Below are positions 23,160-35,030 of a DNA stretch of 64,000 bases, piece by piece. This DNA is from Eulemur rufifrons (lineage: Eukaryota > Chordata > Mammalia > Primates > Lemuridae): NCBI RefSeq assembly GCF_041146395.1, contig NC_091006.1:8624001-8688000 (forward strand), given 5' to 3'. Within the stretch, counting starts at the first letter, position 1, and the number at the start of each line of letters is the position of its first letter. The notes beneath the pieces are model-generated. The model was not told the origin of the DNA, did no database searches, and saw only the letters and a program-made list of their open reading frames with translations. The translations under genes were made by a program, and so were the position numbers.

Positions 23160-23290
23160 CAGTCTGAGGAGGTAAGGTCTGTTATCATGCCCATTTTACA
23201 GACACACTGGGCCTCAAAAAGGTGAAGTCACCTGCCCCAAGCCGCACAGTATGTGAGTGGTGGAGGCAGGATTCAAACCCAGGTCTGTCC
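23160..23290 (-). repeat. MIR SINE, antisense
   Basis: The segment ttatcatgcccattttacagacacactgggcctcaaaaagg followed by ggaggcaggattcaaacccaggtctgtc is the reverse complement of a MIR. Confidence 0.8.
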
Positions 23291-23634
23291 TCCCCACAGC
23301 TGATTCTCTCTACTCAGCCTCGGGCCTCCTTCTTGGAGCTTTGAGACGCTCCCCCTCCTCCGTGGACAGCAAGAATAACCACTTCTTGCCCACGGAGGAG
23401 CACCGGAACCCCCTGCAGCCCACAGCCCGACTCCCACAGCCTTGGTCTGTTCCTTGATGTTCGGCACTGCACTGGACGCCTTCTCCCAGCAGCTCTGGCT
23501 GAAGGTCGGCCAAACCTTCCCCATTTCCTTAAATTGAAACATTTCCTCGTGTCCCTCAGTACAAAGGCCTGTGCTGGGAGCTGAGGACCCAGAGATGACC
23601 AGACAAAGACACCCTGATGATCCATCACTCAGTG

Positions 23635-25070
23635 AGTATTACATACATGCCATGATGTGTCAAGCCATTGCTAAGCTCAGGGAATACAGTGGTTAAAAGC
23701 AAAACAAAGATGGGTTTTCTCCTCCCCCCCCTCCAGAGTTTATAGTCTTTTGGAGGAGAAACAGTTTTTAAAAGCTGTCAAATAAATATGTTTTCCAAGT
23801 TAGGAAAAGTGCTTTCAAGATGAGGTAGAGGAGGGTACGTGACATAAGATGGAAGGTGACATGCTGCAGGAAACTGTCCTCCAGGCAATGGGAACAGAGG
23901 GCGTGATGGCCCTGTAGCAGCAAGCCACATGGCAACTCCAGGACTGGGAAGGAGGCCTATGTAGCTGGAGCAGAGTGAACAGGGAGGAGAATACAGGAGC
24001 GAGGTGGCAAGGCAGACAGGGCCAGGCCACACGGGGCCTTGTGGGCCAAGGTAAGAATTTTGGACTTTACTCCAAGTACAATGAGACACCACTGAGACGA
24101 TTTGAAGCTGGGGAGTGATGTGGTTCTGTGAAAATTTTTTTTTTTTTTTTGAGACAGGGTGTCACTCTGTGACCTGGAGTGCAGTGGCTTCATCATAGCT
24201 CACTGTAGCCTCAAGTGATGCTCCTGCCTCACCCTTCCGAGTAGCTGGAATCACAGGCACGTGCCACCGCGCCTGGCTAATTTTTTTCTTATTTTTTTCT
24301 TATTTTTTTGTAGAGATGGGGTCTCACTCTTGCTCAGGCTGGTCTTGAACTCCCAGCCTCAAGTGATCCTCCCGCCTCAGCCTCCCAGAGTGCTAGGATT
24401 ATAGGCATGAGCCACCATGCCCGGCCAGGTTCTGTGAATATTTTAGTGCTGTCAAAGCCGCAGTGAAGGACCAGAGTGTGGGGGGTCAGCGTGAGGAAGC
24501 TGACAAAGCAAAATTTGGTGACTGGATGAACGTGGGGTGTAGGGGAGGAGGAGGAGTCAAGAATGAGGCCCCGCTACATAGAAGTATCTTTCCTGCCAGA
24601 GGAAGATCAGGGCAGATGGAAAAGTTTAAGCTCAGACGAGGAGGACAGGGCAGGCCAGGACGTGTGCCTTGAGGCTGGACTTGACGTTGTAGGTGGAAGG
24701 CTTCTGAGCAGGGAGATTCTGTGTAAGGGAGATCCACTAGGGATGGGTGTGGGGACAGGCTGGTGACATGGAAGCTGGAGCAGGATGACCAATGGGAGGC
24801 TTGGACAACAGTCCGGGCAGCAGGGAAGGACGGGGCCATGACGAAGAAGATGGGGCACACATTCGGGCTTGAGTCTATGGAGTGGGAGACAGGAATTGGG
24901 CCAGGTTGGCTGAGGCCATCACCGATGGACAGTGGGAAAGTGAGCAGATTTGGGGGGAGGCACTTGGTCAGTGTTAGGGGGAAGATCAGGAAGGGGTACC
25001 TTGGAAGCAGCAAGGTGTATGGACCAGGAAGCCAGCAGGTGCTTAATAAATTCACATTGACACAAACACC
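23635..25070 (-). repeat. LINE-2 (antisense), split by an Alu
   Basis: The segments gggccttgtgggccaaggtaagaattttggactttactcc and ctggagcagagtgaacagggagg are reverse-complement L2. Related low-identity L2 sequence continues right of the Alu to about 25070. The 208-codon frame at 24486-25112 runs through this repeat and is not a gene. Confidence 0.7.
24133..24427 (-). repeat. Alu, inverted
   Basis: A T-run, gagacagggtgtcactctgtgacctgg, two AT-rich linker copies (tttttttctta) and an end caccatgcccggcc mark an Alu in reverse orientation. The target duplication GGTTCTGTGAA is at 24122-24132 and 24428-24438. Confidence 0.95.
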
Positions 25071-25439
25071 CCTCATCATGCCCTCTCCCTCCCACCAATT
25101 TCCCAAATCCACCGGAATTCCCAGTTTATCTCAGGTAAGAAGAAAAGCACCGCGATGTGGCTCAAAGAAGATAAAAGTCAGAAGACCAGCCAGGTCCCTG
25201 TTCTGAAACTGGCCCTCTGGTGACCTAGGGCCACCCCCCCCGCCCCCCGAGCCTCAGCTTGCCCGTCTATAAGTGGGAAGTGAGCTGGAGGGGCACTGTA
25301 AGGCTTCTTCCAGTGCTAACATTCTATGGCTTGAAATAAACAAGAACAGGCAAGATGGGCTGATGGATCAATTAGCTGTAGGACAAAGAGAGAGACAGAG
25401 ACAGAGAGGCCCCGGCTGAGTATACTCAGCATTCCACTC

Positions 25440-25580
25440 CTCCCTGCCATCTTATTAGGTAGGGACTGTTCTTATCCCCATTTTACAGATGAGGAAGCTG
25501 AGGCCCAGTCACATGGCTAGCCCAGGGCAGACCCCAGAGTCTCGCTGACCTCAAAGCTTGTGCCTAAACTGCTGTGTTGA
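25440..25580 (-). repeat. MIR SINE, antisense
   Basis: The run ttcttatccccattttacagatgaggaagctgaggcccagtcacatggctag is a reverse-oriented MIR core. Confidence 0.75.
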
Positions 25581-26059
25581 GCTCACTGCTCCTCAACCTG
25601 GCTTGGGCCTGTCTCTCCCAGACTGCAGATCCCCCAACAACAGGGTCCTTGGCATCCATCGCCACATGCTCACCAGGGTCCCCAAATGAGCCACGGGAGC
25701 AGGCGCTGGCCCTGGGCCTTCCTCAGTGAGGCTCCGCCCTTGGCCCAGGAGCCCCCGCCACCCCCTGCTGCACCCAGGCTTCCCACGGGCCTGTGCTTCG
25801 TGCTCTGCCCCAGCTCTGACATCCGCCTCACCCAGCACTGGCGCTGTAGGCACAAGGGCCACTGCCGGCCCCATAGCGCAGGGAGCTGTCCAAAGGCTGA
25901 AAAGCAAGGTCCCACAGCCTTGGTCCAGAGCCCTCCAGCCCTGCTGCCCCTGGGACAAACCCAATCTCCCTACCCTGGCCTCCAGGGCCCGGCAGGACCT
26001 CCCCTCTGCCCACAAGAGCCCCATGCTCGAGCCACGCTGGAGGAAGCCATGTTTGCCCC

Positions 26060-26860
26060 ACCTGAGGGCCTTCGACCTTGCTGGTCCCCTTGAACACTGT
26101 TCCCCTCCTCCTCTCCCTGTCCCTCCCCCTCCTCTCATCCTTCAGGACTCAGCTCAAAGGCCAGGCCTCAGAGAGTCCCCCTAGTCACGCTCCACTCCAC
26201 TACCCAGTTTTATTTTCCTCGGAGCACTCTGGAATTTCATTACTGTCCACTCACTTTACTGTCTGTTTTCCTCTCAAAAATGTAAGCTCTCTGAAAGCAG
26301 GTATCCTTTTCTGTCTTGTTCACCATGGTATTCTTGACACTTTAACAGTGCCTGGCACATCGTAAGTCCTCGAACGCTATTTGTTGAATGAATAAATCCC
26401 TCCAGGCTCCCACGGCCCACAGAATGAAGTCAGGGCCGGCTGTCTAAACCCAGGCGGACATGGTGCCTGTCAGCTTCTTCAGCTCTCTTCCCTCAGAGCT
26501 CACCTTCTCCCTCTGTTCAGTTGCCTTATGTGCCCTGTCCCTCATGCCTGCTTTGTCTGCCATAAATTCTACCCGCCACCAGCCTCTGCTCAAACCTCCT
26601 CTCCCTGAAAGCCTTCACTGGCGCCACAGGAGGCCCAGTGAATAGTAATAGTGGTCTCTGGAAGCTCCAGGCAGCAGCTGTGGGCCTGAGCACTAATCAT
26701 GCAGCACTGAATTACTTCCCAGTGAGGCTGTCCCCAGACTGTGAGCTCCTTGAGGACAGGGCTGAGTTCGATTTGTTCTTGTAGAGTCACAACCCAGCAC
26801 TGGGCCCGCATACAGCCAGGGCTCCAGGACGCCTGTAAGTTATTGCACAGGTGCACATAA
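26060..26860 (+). repeat. Two LINE-2 3' ends in tandem
   Basis: The first copy ends at about 26395 (acagtgcctggcacatcgtaagtcc, ttgttgaatgaataaat). The second runs from about 26400 to 26850 with ctgtgagctccttgaggacaggg and cagcactgggcccgcatac. Confidence 0.75.
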
Positions 26861-26864
26861 TGAC

Positions 26865-27005
26865 TGGGTTGTGAGTCAGACAGATGAGGCCTTGGAAACT
26901 GGTTCCTCTACTCATTTGTTTTGTGACCTTGGACAAATAAGTCCTCTCTGAGTCTCAGGCTCCTCATTTGTGAAATGGGGGCAGAAACGTGGGCTGACAG
27001 GAACT
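26865..27005 (+). repeat. MIR SINE
   Basis: Sense MIR: ggttcctctactcatttgttttgtgaccttggacaa, then ctctctgagtctcaggctcctcatttgtgaaatggggg. Confidence 0.85.
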
Positions 27006-27039
27006 TCGTTAATCTTAAATCCAGTACTTGCCATGGTGC

Positions 27040-27500
27040 CCTAAGTACAAAGGTGTTCACTATATCAAGGTTGTAGACTGAGAAAAATCAGAAACAATCT
27101 AGATGTCACCAATAGGACAGTGGCTAAGTAAATGACAGTATATTCACACTTAGGAATACTATATAGTCATGAAAGAGAATGAGACAGATCTATGGATATG
27201 GACATACAAAGTTCTCCAAGACATGATTCAATGAAAAAGCAAGATGCAGAATGATTTATACCATTTGGTATCATTTATATAAAACACATACTAAAAAAAA
27301 ACTATACATTTTCTATGGGTGCATAGATATTGGGCAAATGCAGAGAGAAAGGCTTAGAAACTAATTAATTGACAAATGGCTACTACCTTTCGTGAGGGCA
27401 CCAGGACTGGGAAAGCAGAGAGCACTCAAAGGGGATTTTCGCCTTTTCTGCAATGCTTTTAGTTTTTATGAGACTGTATTCATTTTTAAAATTAAAATTA
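27040..27500 (+). repeat. LINE-1 3' segment
   Basis: Landmarks are atcagaaacaatctagatgtcacc, aatgacagtatattcacac and catttatataaaac, ending near ttttatgagactgtattc. An old L1 copy. Confidence 0.75.
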
Positions 27501-28178
27501 GAATATGCTAAATGATACAGAGGCAGAAAAGCATAGACATGATTATCCCAAAAGTGAGGCTCGTGGTTATCTCCAGCAGGGAAAGAGGGGTGTGTTTGGG
27601 AAGGGACATACAAGGATGGGGCTTCGGGCACTGGGCACCTACAACATCTGCACCCACATAGGAAATACATAAATGTCTGCTCAATCCAGATTCACTGAAC
27701 TGTATGTCTATGTCTCATTCAATCATCCTGTGCTTCCTGCGGGCAGGGGCCAGTTCCTACTCACTGCAGCAGCATCTCCCCCCTCCACATCTCACTGCCC
27801 AGCATCAGACTTAATGCAAGTCCGCGTTCGGTAGGGTGCGCCCCATCGCTGCAAGCGCTCCGAGGGGCCGGGGCCTCTGTCCAGGGTACTAAGGCCCCAC
27901 GCCTGGGGAGGCTGGCCAAGCAAGCCAGCTGCAAGACTCCTCTTTCTGCAGCCCCTGCGCACCTCTGCTACTCTCCCATCGCTCTCCCGGCCCTGTCACG
28001 CCCTCCCTCCGTGTCGCCTGGCTTTCTGTCCCTGCACCCAAGCCCAGGCTCCTCCTTTCCTCCTTTGCTCTTGTTCTTCCCCTGCCTGGTGCTGTCTTTC
28101 CCCACATGATCCCAGGGCTCGTACCCTCACTCATCCCAGGATTCCTCTTAAACATCCCTGCCACAGAGAGGTCTTTTA

Positions 28179-28524
28179 TTTTATTTATTTTTTTTTTTTT
28201 TGAGACAGAGTCTCGCTCTGTTGCCCGGGCTAGAGTGAGTGCCGTGGCGTCAGTCTAGCTCACAGCAACCTCAAACTCCTGGGCTTAAGCGATCCTACTG
28301 CCTCAGCCTCCCGAGTAGCTGGGACTACAGGTATGCGCCACTATGCCCGGCTAATTTTTTTGTATATATATATTTTAGTTGTCCATATAATTTCTTTTTA
28401 TTTTTAGTAGAGACAGGGTCTCGCTCTTGCGCAGGCTGGTCTCGAACTCCTGACCTCGAGCGATCCACCCGCCTCGGCCTCCCAGAGTGCTAGGATTACA
28501 GGCGTGAGCCACCGCGCCCGGCCT
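28179..28524 (-). repeat. Alu, strepsirrhine type, inverted
   Basis: This is a full-length reverse Alu with ttagttgtccatataatttct in its linker and gcgtgagccaccgcgcccggcc at its end. The 15-bp target duplication CAGAGAGGTCTTTTA lies at 28164-28178 and 28525-28539. The near-intact CpGs suggest a young copy. Confidence 0.97.
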
Positions 28525-28879
28525 CAGAGAGGTCTTTTAAATCATCCTGCCTCACATGGCCATTCTCATCACTCTCCGGCCTATACCAGGGTGCATTTTC
28601 TGCTAGCGCTTTTCACCATCTCACATTCAAGTTTCCATGTGTTAGGTGCTTATTACCTCTCTTCGCCCCCACTTGACTGTTCACGCCAGGAGGACAGGGA
28701 GCATGTGTGTCCTGTTACAGTTCTTTTTTTTTTTTTTTTGTCCTGTTATGTTTTATCTCCTCCTTTAAAAGGACCTCAGGTGCACAAAATTGGATTAATC
28801 ATAATCCTTGGTTCATGGCATACTCCCATCACCGGGCTGGGTAGAGCCCTCTTTCTTTATTCATTCATTTATTTATTTT

Positions 28880-29153
28880 ACTTTTTTTTTCTCACTCTGT
28901 TGCCGGGGCTACAGTGCATAGCTCACCGCAACCACAAACTCCTGGGCTCAGGCGATCCTCCTGCCCCAGTCTCTCCAGTAGCTGGGACTGCAAGCACGCA
29001 CCACCATGCTCAGCTAATTTTTTTTTTTTTTTGGTACAGATGAGGTCTTGCTATGTTGTTCAAGCTGGTGTCAAAATTCTGGCCTCAAGTGATCCTCCCA
29101 CCTCAGCTTCCCAAAGTGCTAGGAATACAGGCGTGAGACACTGTGCCTGGCCA
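28880..29153 (-). repeat. Alu, older, inverted
   Basis: The reverse orientation shows as ctcactctgttgccggggctac, aactcctgggctcaggcgatcc and cttcccaaagtgctaggaatacaggcgtgag. It lacks the ACAACT linker and is diverged. Confidence 0.93.
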
Positions 29154-29159
29154 TATTTT

Positions 29160-31379
29160 ACTTGTTTTTAATAATGTGTTAATGTGAACCCACCACTCAA
29201 CATTCAGATTAGAACCGTAACAATAATCACACTAACATGTGCCTGTCCTGTTCACCGCCATGTCTCCAGAACCTGCAACATAGGATGCTCTCAATATTTA
29301 TTTGCTGAATGAGCTGACACAGGGACAATGACCTCCACATCCTGCAAAATGGGAATGCCCTCCTGGCTCACGAGGGGGTGGAAAAGGAGGCAAAGGCCAG
29401 GCCCTCCACTAAGCTCCTCATCCTCCCCTGATGCTCCTACACTCTGCTCAGCCTGGGACAGAGCCTTTTCCATATGACTCAGGTCTACACCTTCAGGGAT
29501 GGCCCCCTGTACCAGGCCTTATGCTAAGAGCTAGGGACACAGGGTAGGTCAGCCTTGGCCATGCCCCTGAGTTCTCAAACCTCTATGCCTGGCCCCTTGA
29601 GTGCCCTGCTCTGGCATCTTCCCAATGATCCATTAAAGCAGGTGCTAGTATTGCCCCCACCCTTTTCAGAGGAGCACCTCGAGATGGGTCAGAGTGGGCA
29701 AGGACCCAGGATCAGTCAGGGCGCAGGCCAATTCCAGAGCCCAGGCTCTCCTTACCACCAGGCCGCACAGCCTGTGTTACACTAATTTCATGCATGTTTG
29801 TCTCCTTCAAAAGTCTGGGAGGTCCGGGCCTCTCTACAAAAGCAACTGAAAATGGATGAAAAGGTGTCAACTTTAGAGTCACTTAAATAGTGGTTAGGTC
29901 CCAGCTGTAGGGCTAGGTGTGGCCTGGGCAGGGGTGTCACTTGACCCAGGTATCATATTCATGAAGGGATGAGATTAAAACGAGATGTTCATTTTCAAAT
30001 TTATAGTTTGCTACCATTGCCAGACCACACCACTTGTAAGACACTGTGAATTTTGTTTTAATAAATCTTGAAATGACCACGTAAGTAGCAGTTAATGTTG
30101 CGTTTTGTTGTTGTCATTGCTAAAAGCACAAGTCTGTAACTCCATTTTGGTATTCCTTCATTCTTAGTGTACTGGAGGCTCAAGAATTAGAGGTGGCTTG
30201 GGCCTCTCTCAGCCTCTGTAAAGCCCGCTGAGTCTTTGCTGTGTGATTTCAAGCAAGCCACTCAACCTCTCTGTGCTTCTCCTAGAACTGTGTGGACTCT
30301 GAGCAGCATCCACAGAGGGTCCTGCCTGGAGGAGGTGCTCCCCAAACATTTATTCAGAGGAGCTGAACTTAACAGAATTGGGTTAGCTCAGATCATATGA
30401 GACACAGCTCTGCCATCATTGATACAAACTCTGAGCTCTGGACACTTGCAGGAAAGTGAGGTATCAAGAGAGATGTCTAGGTCTTTGGTGTGAAAACCAT
30501 TTAATGAGATGGACACAAGCTCCTTGGAGAGGCTTGGGGACAGGGAATCTAGAGTTCTGCTTTAGACAAATTAAAGGAGGAGCCCTACACCTACTTGTTA
30601 GAAGCATTTTCTCACTGAATCTTCTCAACACGCTCCAGTGAAAGCATTGTCAACATTCCCATTTCACAGATGAAGAATGATGCTCAGCAAGGTTAAATCA
30701 CTTGCCTGGGGTCACACAGATGGAACCAGGACTGGCACCCAGGAGGCAGCTGGACTCCAAAATCCATGTTGCCATCCACTGTTCCCTTCCTCTCCATAAA
30801 CCCTTGCCCACCTCTTCCCTTTGGCTCAGCAGGAAACACTAGACTTTGACATGGACTTTGCCATCTGAGACACTCATGTGTCTCCCATCCCTGTCCCCTG
30901 TTTACAGCCTTCTGCCACTATGAACCGTTCACTAAGAGCCAACACGTTACTCGCTCACCTTGAGTCACGACTCTGGGATACCAGCTGAACAGCAATCCTC
31001 ACCCCACTTTATGGGGCAATAGCACAGTCCCCAAGCTGTCACAGGAAGTCCAGCTGTAGGGGACACCACCTTGCTCAGACTCACGTCCTGCATGCAGTCT
31101 CCATGTCGTCTCCTGAGGCCCTCCCTCACTTCCGTGCGGGATCTCAGTTTGGCAATGAACTTGGTGCCAAAGACACCAGGAACTTTGGGGTTTATGTGGA
31201 GAACACCAGAGAGATACACCCCAGGCCCCTGGCTCCCAGAAGCTTACCCCAGCCTCCTAGAGAAAGGTAGTACTTGTCCTAGAAAGAGGAAAAGCTCAGG
31301 TGTGTAGGGGGTCACTCGGCTCTCTGCTCCTTCTTTGAGCCTCAATATTGTCACCAATTCCAAAGTGCTCTCTGATTCG
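29160..31379. other. Intergenic/intronic DNA, no gene
   Basis: I found no coding exon. MIR-like material is present at about 30180-30350 and 30620-30790 (tcccatttcacagatgaagaatg). The AT-rich stretch 29990-30140 is unclassified. Confidence 0.5.
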
Positions 31380-32045
31380 TCTACTCCCCTCACTGCAGTT
31401 CAGGCCACCACTGTCTCTGGCCTGAGTGACTTCACTGGCCTCCTCCCTACATCCATGCCTTCCCCCGGTACCCAGAGATTGTCTCTCTAAAATTTAATCA
31501 GGTGGTGCCACTCCCTTGCTTAACACTCTCCAGGGGCTTCCCATGTATTTTGGAATAAAATTTGAACCCCTTAACACAGCCTACGAAGTCCCATGTGATC
31601 TGTCACCTGCCAACACCTCTCATCTCTTCCCCATCACTCACCCCTTCACCTACTGTGTTCCAAGCCACGTGGCCTCCTCTCTGTTCCTCAAATCAAGCTC
31701 TTTCCAACCCCAGGCCCTTTGCATGTGCCATTGCCTCTGCCTGAAACACTCTTCCTGTGCTCTTTGCCAGGTTAAATCCTACTCATCTTTCAAAGGTTCA
31801 GCTTAAATGTCTTGCCCTCTGTCTCCTGGCTCCCTGTTCTAGTATATTCTTTGGGGGAATTTATCACAATTTCCAATTTTGTGTTTGATTCATATTCACA
31901 CTTAAAGAGCTGCACCCCCTCTAGTCTGTCTGCTCCATGAAAGTAGCTGTGTCGGGTGTGTTCACTGCTGTATCTTCAGTGCCCAACAAGCAAGCGCTTG
32001 GCACATGGCGAGTGCTCAACAGACATGTGGAATGTGTGACAAATG
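31380..32045 (+). repeat. LINE-2 3' end, long
   Basis: L2 landmarks in order: cttgcttaacactctccaggggcttccc, tggaataaaatttgaacccc, ccccaggccctttgcatgtgcc, caaaggttcagcttaaatgtc, and cgcttggcacatggcgagtgctcaacag. Confidence 0.85.
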
Positions 32046-32539
32046 GATCTTTGGGGGACAAGCACTCTAGGCAGGGCACTTGCATCTTCTAAGCCTCAGT
32101 TTCCACTTGTGTAAAGTCAAGATAACTTCTCTCTTACAAGGCAGTGGTGAGGATCCAACAGATGATGAATATTGACAGCGCTTTGGAAAAAAATGCTCTA
32201 CAAATATAAAGCTTGAAAGACTTGGAATCTAGAGGATGGGCAGGAATCAGAGAAGAGAATTGCTGGACGGAAGGGCATGGCCATTTGTCGGGTAACTTTA
32301 TTTGCATTTTACATTTCCTATTGCACTGAGATAGTGGTTATGACCCAGAGGAGGAAATCGAGGCTCAGGAAGGAGGAACCCCCTGGCCATGATGTCATGG
32401 TGAGTCTGTGGTAGAGCCAGGATTTGAACCCCTCACAGCAAAGCCGTCAGTTTTCCCAAGCATCTCCAACATAGCTTGACCCCTAGCAGTGGGATCTTGA
32501 CAAACATTTGAATTGAACCAATGAAGAGAGCCAACCAGC

Positions 32540-32690
32540 ATCACTGGGCCTGAATGGCAGTCCCAGCTCTGCCTCTCACTGGCTGGTGACCTTGGGCAAG
32601 TTGCTTCTCATCTCTAAGCCCCAGTGTTCCCATCTGCAAAGTGGGAATAAAGTGCCTACCATCTAGGCAAGAAAACACAGGTCAGAAAGC
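32540..32690 (+). repeat. MIR SINE
   Basis: Sense MIR: tggcagtcccagctctgcctctcactggctggtgaccttgggcaag, then ccatctgcaaagtgggaataaagtgcc. Confidence 0.9.
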
Positions 32691-32918
32691 AGTTCATGAG
32701 CAGGGTCACTGAGTCCTGGGTGAAGGGTGGTGGCTTGGACCCACGGTCATCTGGAATCCCCCTCCTCCTCCCAAGCACCCCTCATCTGTCAACTTCCCCT
32801 CAATTCAACCCAGAGATGTCTGAATTCCTCTGCTCCTTCCCCTGCCCCCAACCCCACCCCACCCCGGCCCATCCTGTTGCGTGTTGCACAGGTTCTTCCT
32901 CACTCACTCCACAGATAC

Positions 32919-33197
32919 CTTTTTTTTTTTTTTTTTTTTTTGAGACAGAGTCTCACTCTGTTGCCTGGCTCTAGCCTAGTTCACAGCAACCTCCAACTCC
33001 TGGGCTCAAGCAATCCTCCTGCCTCAGCCTTCTGAGCAGCTGGGACTACAGGTGCAGGCCACTATGCCCAACTAATTTTTTCTATTTTTAGTACAGACAG
33101 GGTCTCGCTCTTGCTCAGGCTGGTCTCGAACTCCTGACTTCAAGCGATCCTCCTGCCTTGGCCTCCCAGAGTGCTAGAATTACAAGCGCCCAGCCTC
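32919..33197 (-). repeat. Alu, inverted
   Basis: A T-run at 32919-32940, gagacagagtctcactctgttgcctgg and agtgctagaattacaagcgcccagcc. A short imperfect direct repeat (ctccacaRata) flanks it. Confidence 0.94.
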
Positions 33198-34403
33198 CAC
33201 AAATATCTCTTGAACCTCATCCAGGTGGCAGACACTGAGCTAGGGATGTGTGATGTCACAGCCCCTGCTCTGGGGAGCTGACAATGGACATGGGGCCAGG
33301 GGTCTCAAAGCCATGCCCTACACTCCGTAAACCATGATCCTGGTTGGGTCTCTCCCCTGCCCAGACTGACAGGAAAAGTCTTGACACCCTAGGGTGGCCT
33401 ACTTCTCCAGCTTCCCCTTCCCAAGCCATCAGGAAAAGGTGAGAAGAGGAGGGACCAGGTTCAACAGAGTGAGGATCCTGGCCCACTCCCTCCCTGGGAG
33501 ACAGAGAGAACCCTCTGCCTTCAGGCGTACAGAGTCCACAGGAGAGGCTAAGAATACCCTCTGAGCAGCTCATTTTTCAGAGGGAAACTGAAGCTCAGGG
33601 CTGGCAAGTGACTCTAGCAAAACCACACAGCTCATCTGTGGCAGAGAGACGGGACCGACCCCTGGTTCTCCAGCTCTGTCTCTGCAGGGGTACACTTGTT
33701 CCAACACCTCTGGACGCAGTTGCCCCTGAAGGAATGAGAGAAGAGAGGCTGAAGACCTTCTGCACTTTCTGCTGACATCCAAGGACCTGGGCCTGTGCCT
33801 ATTGTTATGGCTGTGGGAGGGGGATGTGGGAAGAGACAAGGGGGAAAGTGGGAGACAGGCAGGGTAGAAAGGGACGGAGGGAAAGCAGGTAGCAAGGGCT
33901 GAGAAAAGAGAGGGCAGGAAAGAATAACTGGCGATATGAAGGTAGAGCAGGGAAGTGGTAGAGGCTTTTAAATCCCTGGAGGGAGAAGCAGCAATAAAGG
34001 AGAGAGTCAGTATCACAGACAGAGACAGAGAGATGCAGAGAGAGACACAAAGGGAAAAGGAGAGGAATGAAGGAGGGAGGCTGAGCAAGCCGGCTGGGGC
34101 TGCCCAGCCTTCTGCAAATTGCTTCCCCAGCACCCCCTGCTCTGCCCCTCACACCAGCAGCCTGGGGGGCTTGTGGTGTCATCCTGTGGTGTCTTGTCCC
34201 CAGCCCTGAAGGGGCTGTTCAGGCAGCACTGAGACCGATACTGTGCCCAACTCCCAGCTCTCTCTCTCTTCCCCCTTCACCCAACTGCCTCCCAGAGAAA
34301 GGGGGCAAGTTTGGGTGGAACGGCAGGGACAGGCTCTAGGTGACAGAAAGCCAAGGGCTGCACCAGGGCACAGGGCCGGCCTGCCCTCCCCTCCCTCTTG
34401 TCC

Positions 34404-34404
<1 letters not shown>

Positions 34405-34437
<33 letters not shown>
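34405..34437. repeat. (CTG)11 trinucleotide repeat
   Basis: Eleven uninterrupted CTG units follow TCCC and are followed by CGGGGCAGG. Read with POU2F2 (minus strand) it is CAG11. It lies in non-coding DNA as far as I can see. Confidence 0.97.
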
Positions 34438-34438
<1 letters not shown>

Positions 34439-34834
34439 GGGGCAGGTTTGTGCGCTCCTGACTTTGGCCGGTGCCTCCCTCAACCTGTGGCCATCACCTC
34501 CCTGCCTGCCCAACACCCTCCTGCACCTCCTCCTGCCCATTCCCATGCCCCCCAAGACTACTCATCGGGGGCCCACCTGTCTGCTCCCCTACAGGTTTGA
34601 GGTTAGGGAGGGGAGCACAGTGGCCGGGGCTGGGAGGGCGGAGGGTTTGGTGGATTCTTGAGGATGTGCGGGCACTGCTGCTGACATGGATGAGGAGGAA
34701 GAGGAGAGGGTCTTGGTGATGGACGATGCTGATTCTATGGTGGGGGGACGGCAGGGGAGGGGGTGGAGGAGGGCTGGGGGAGGGGTGGTGAGGAAGCGGG
34801 TTGGGGGGAGCAGGACCAGGCTCACATTTGGCAT

Positions 34835-35030
34835 TCAGGGCAGCTGACAATAAAAATGCTTTATTGCCAAGAAACTGGATCGATCGGGGCTGGAGGGGGC
34901 CGGCAGGGGGGACGCGGAGGGCTCAGCGCAGAGGCCGGCGGCCGGCCTCCGCAGCGACCAGGGCCCGAGCCGCCCTCCCCCCTGCGCCCCCCTCCCCGCC
35001 TCCTGCCCTTTCTCTCTCCTGCAGCCACCG
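34835..35030. promoter_or_regulatory. Candidate conserved element with CpG-rich flank
   Basis: Repeat-free DNA cagctgacaataaaaatgctttattgcc is followed by ctggatcgatcggggc (ATCGAT at 34879-34884) and then a CpG-dense 120 bp (gacgcggagggctcagcgcagaggccggcggccggc). The abrupt change from AT-rich to CpG-rich and the retained CpG suggest a regulatory element. This is inference only. Confidence 0.4.
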
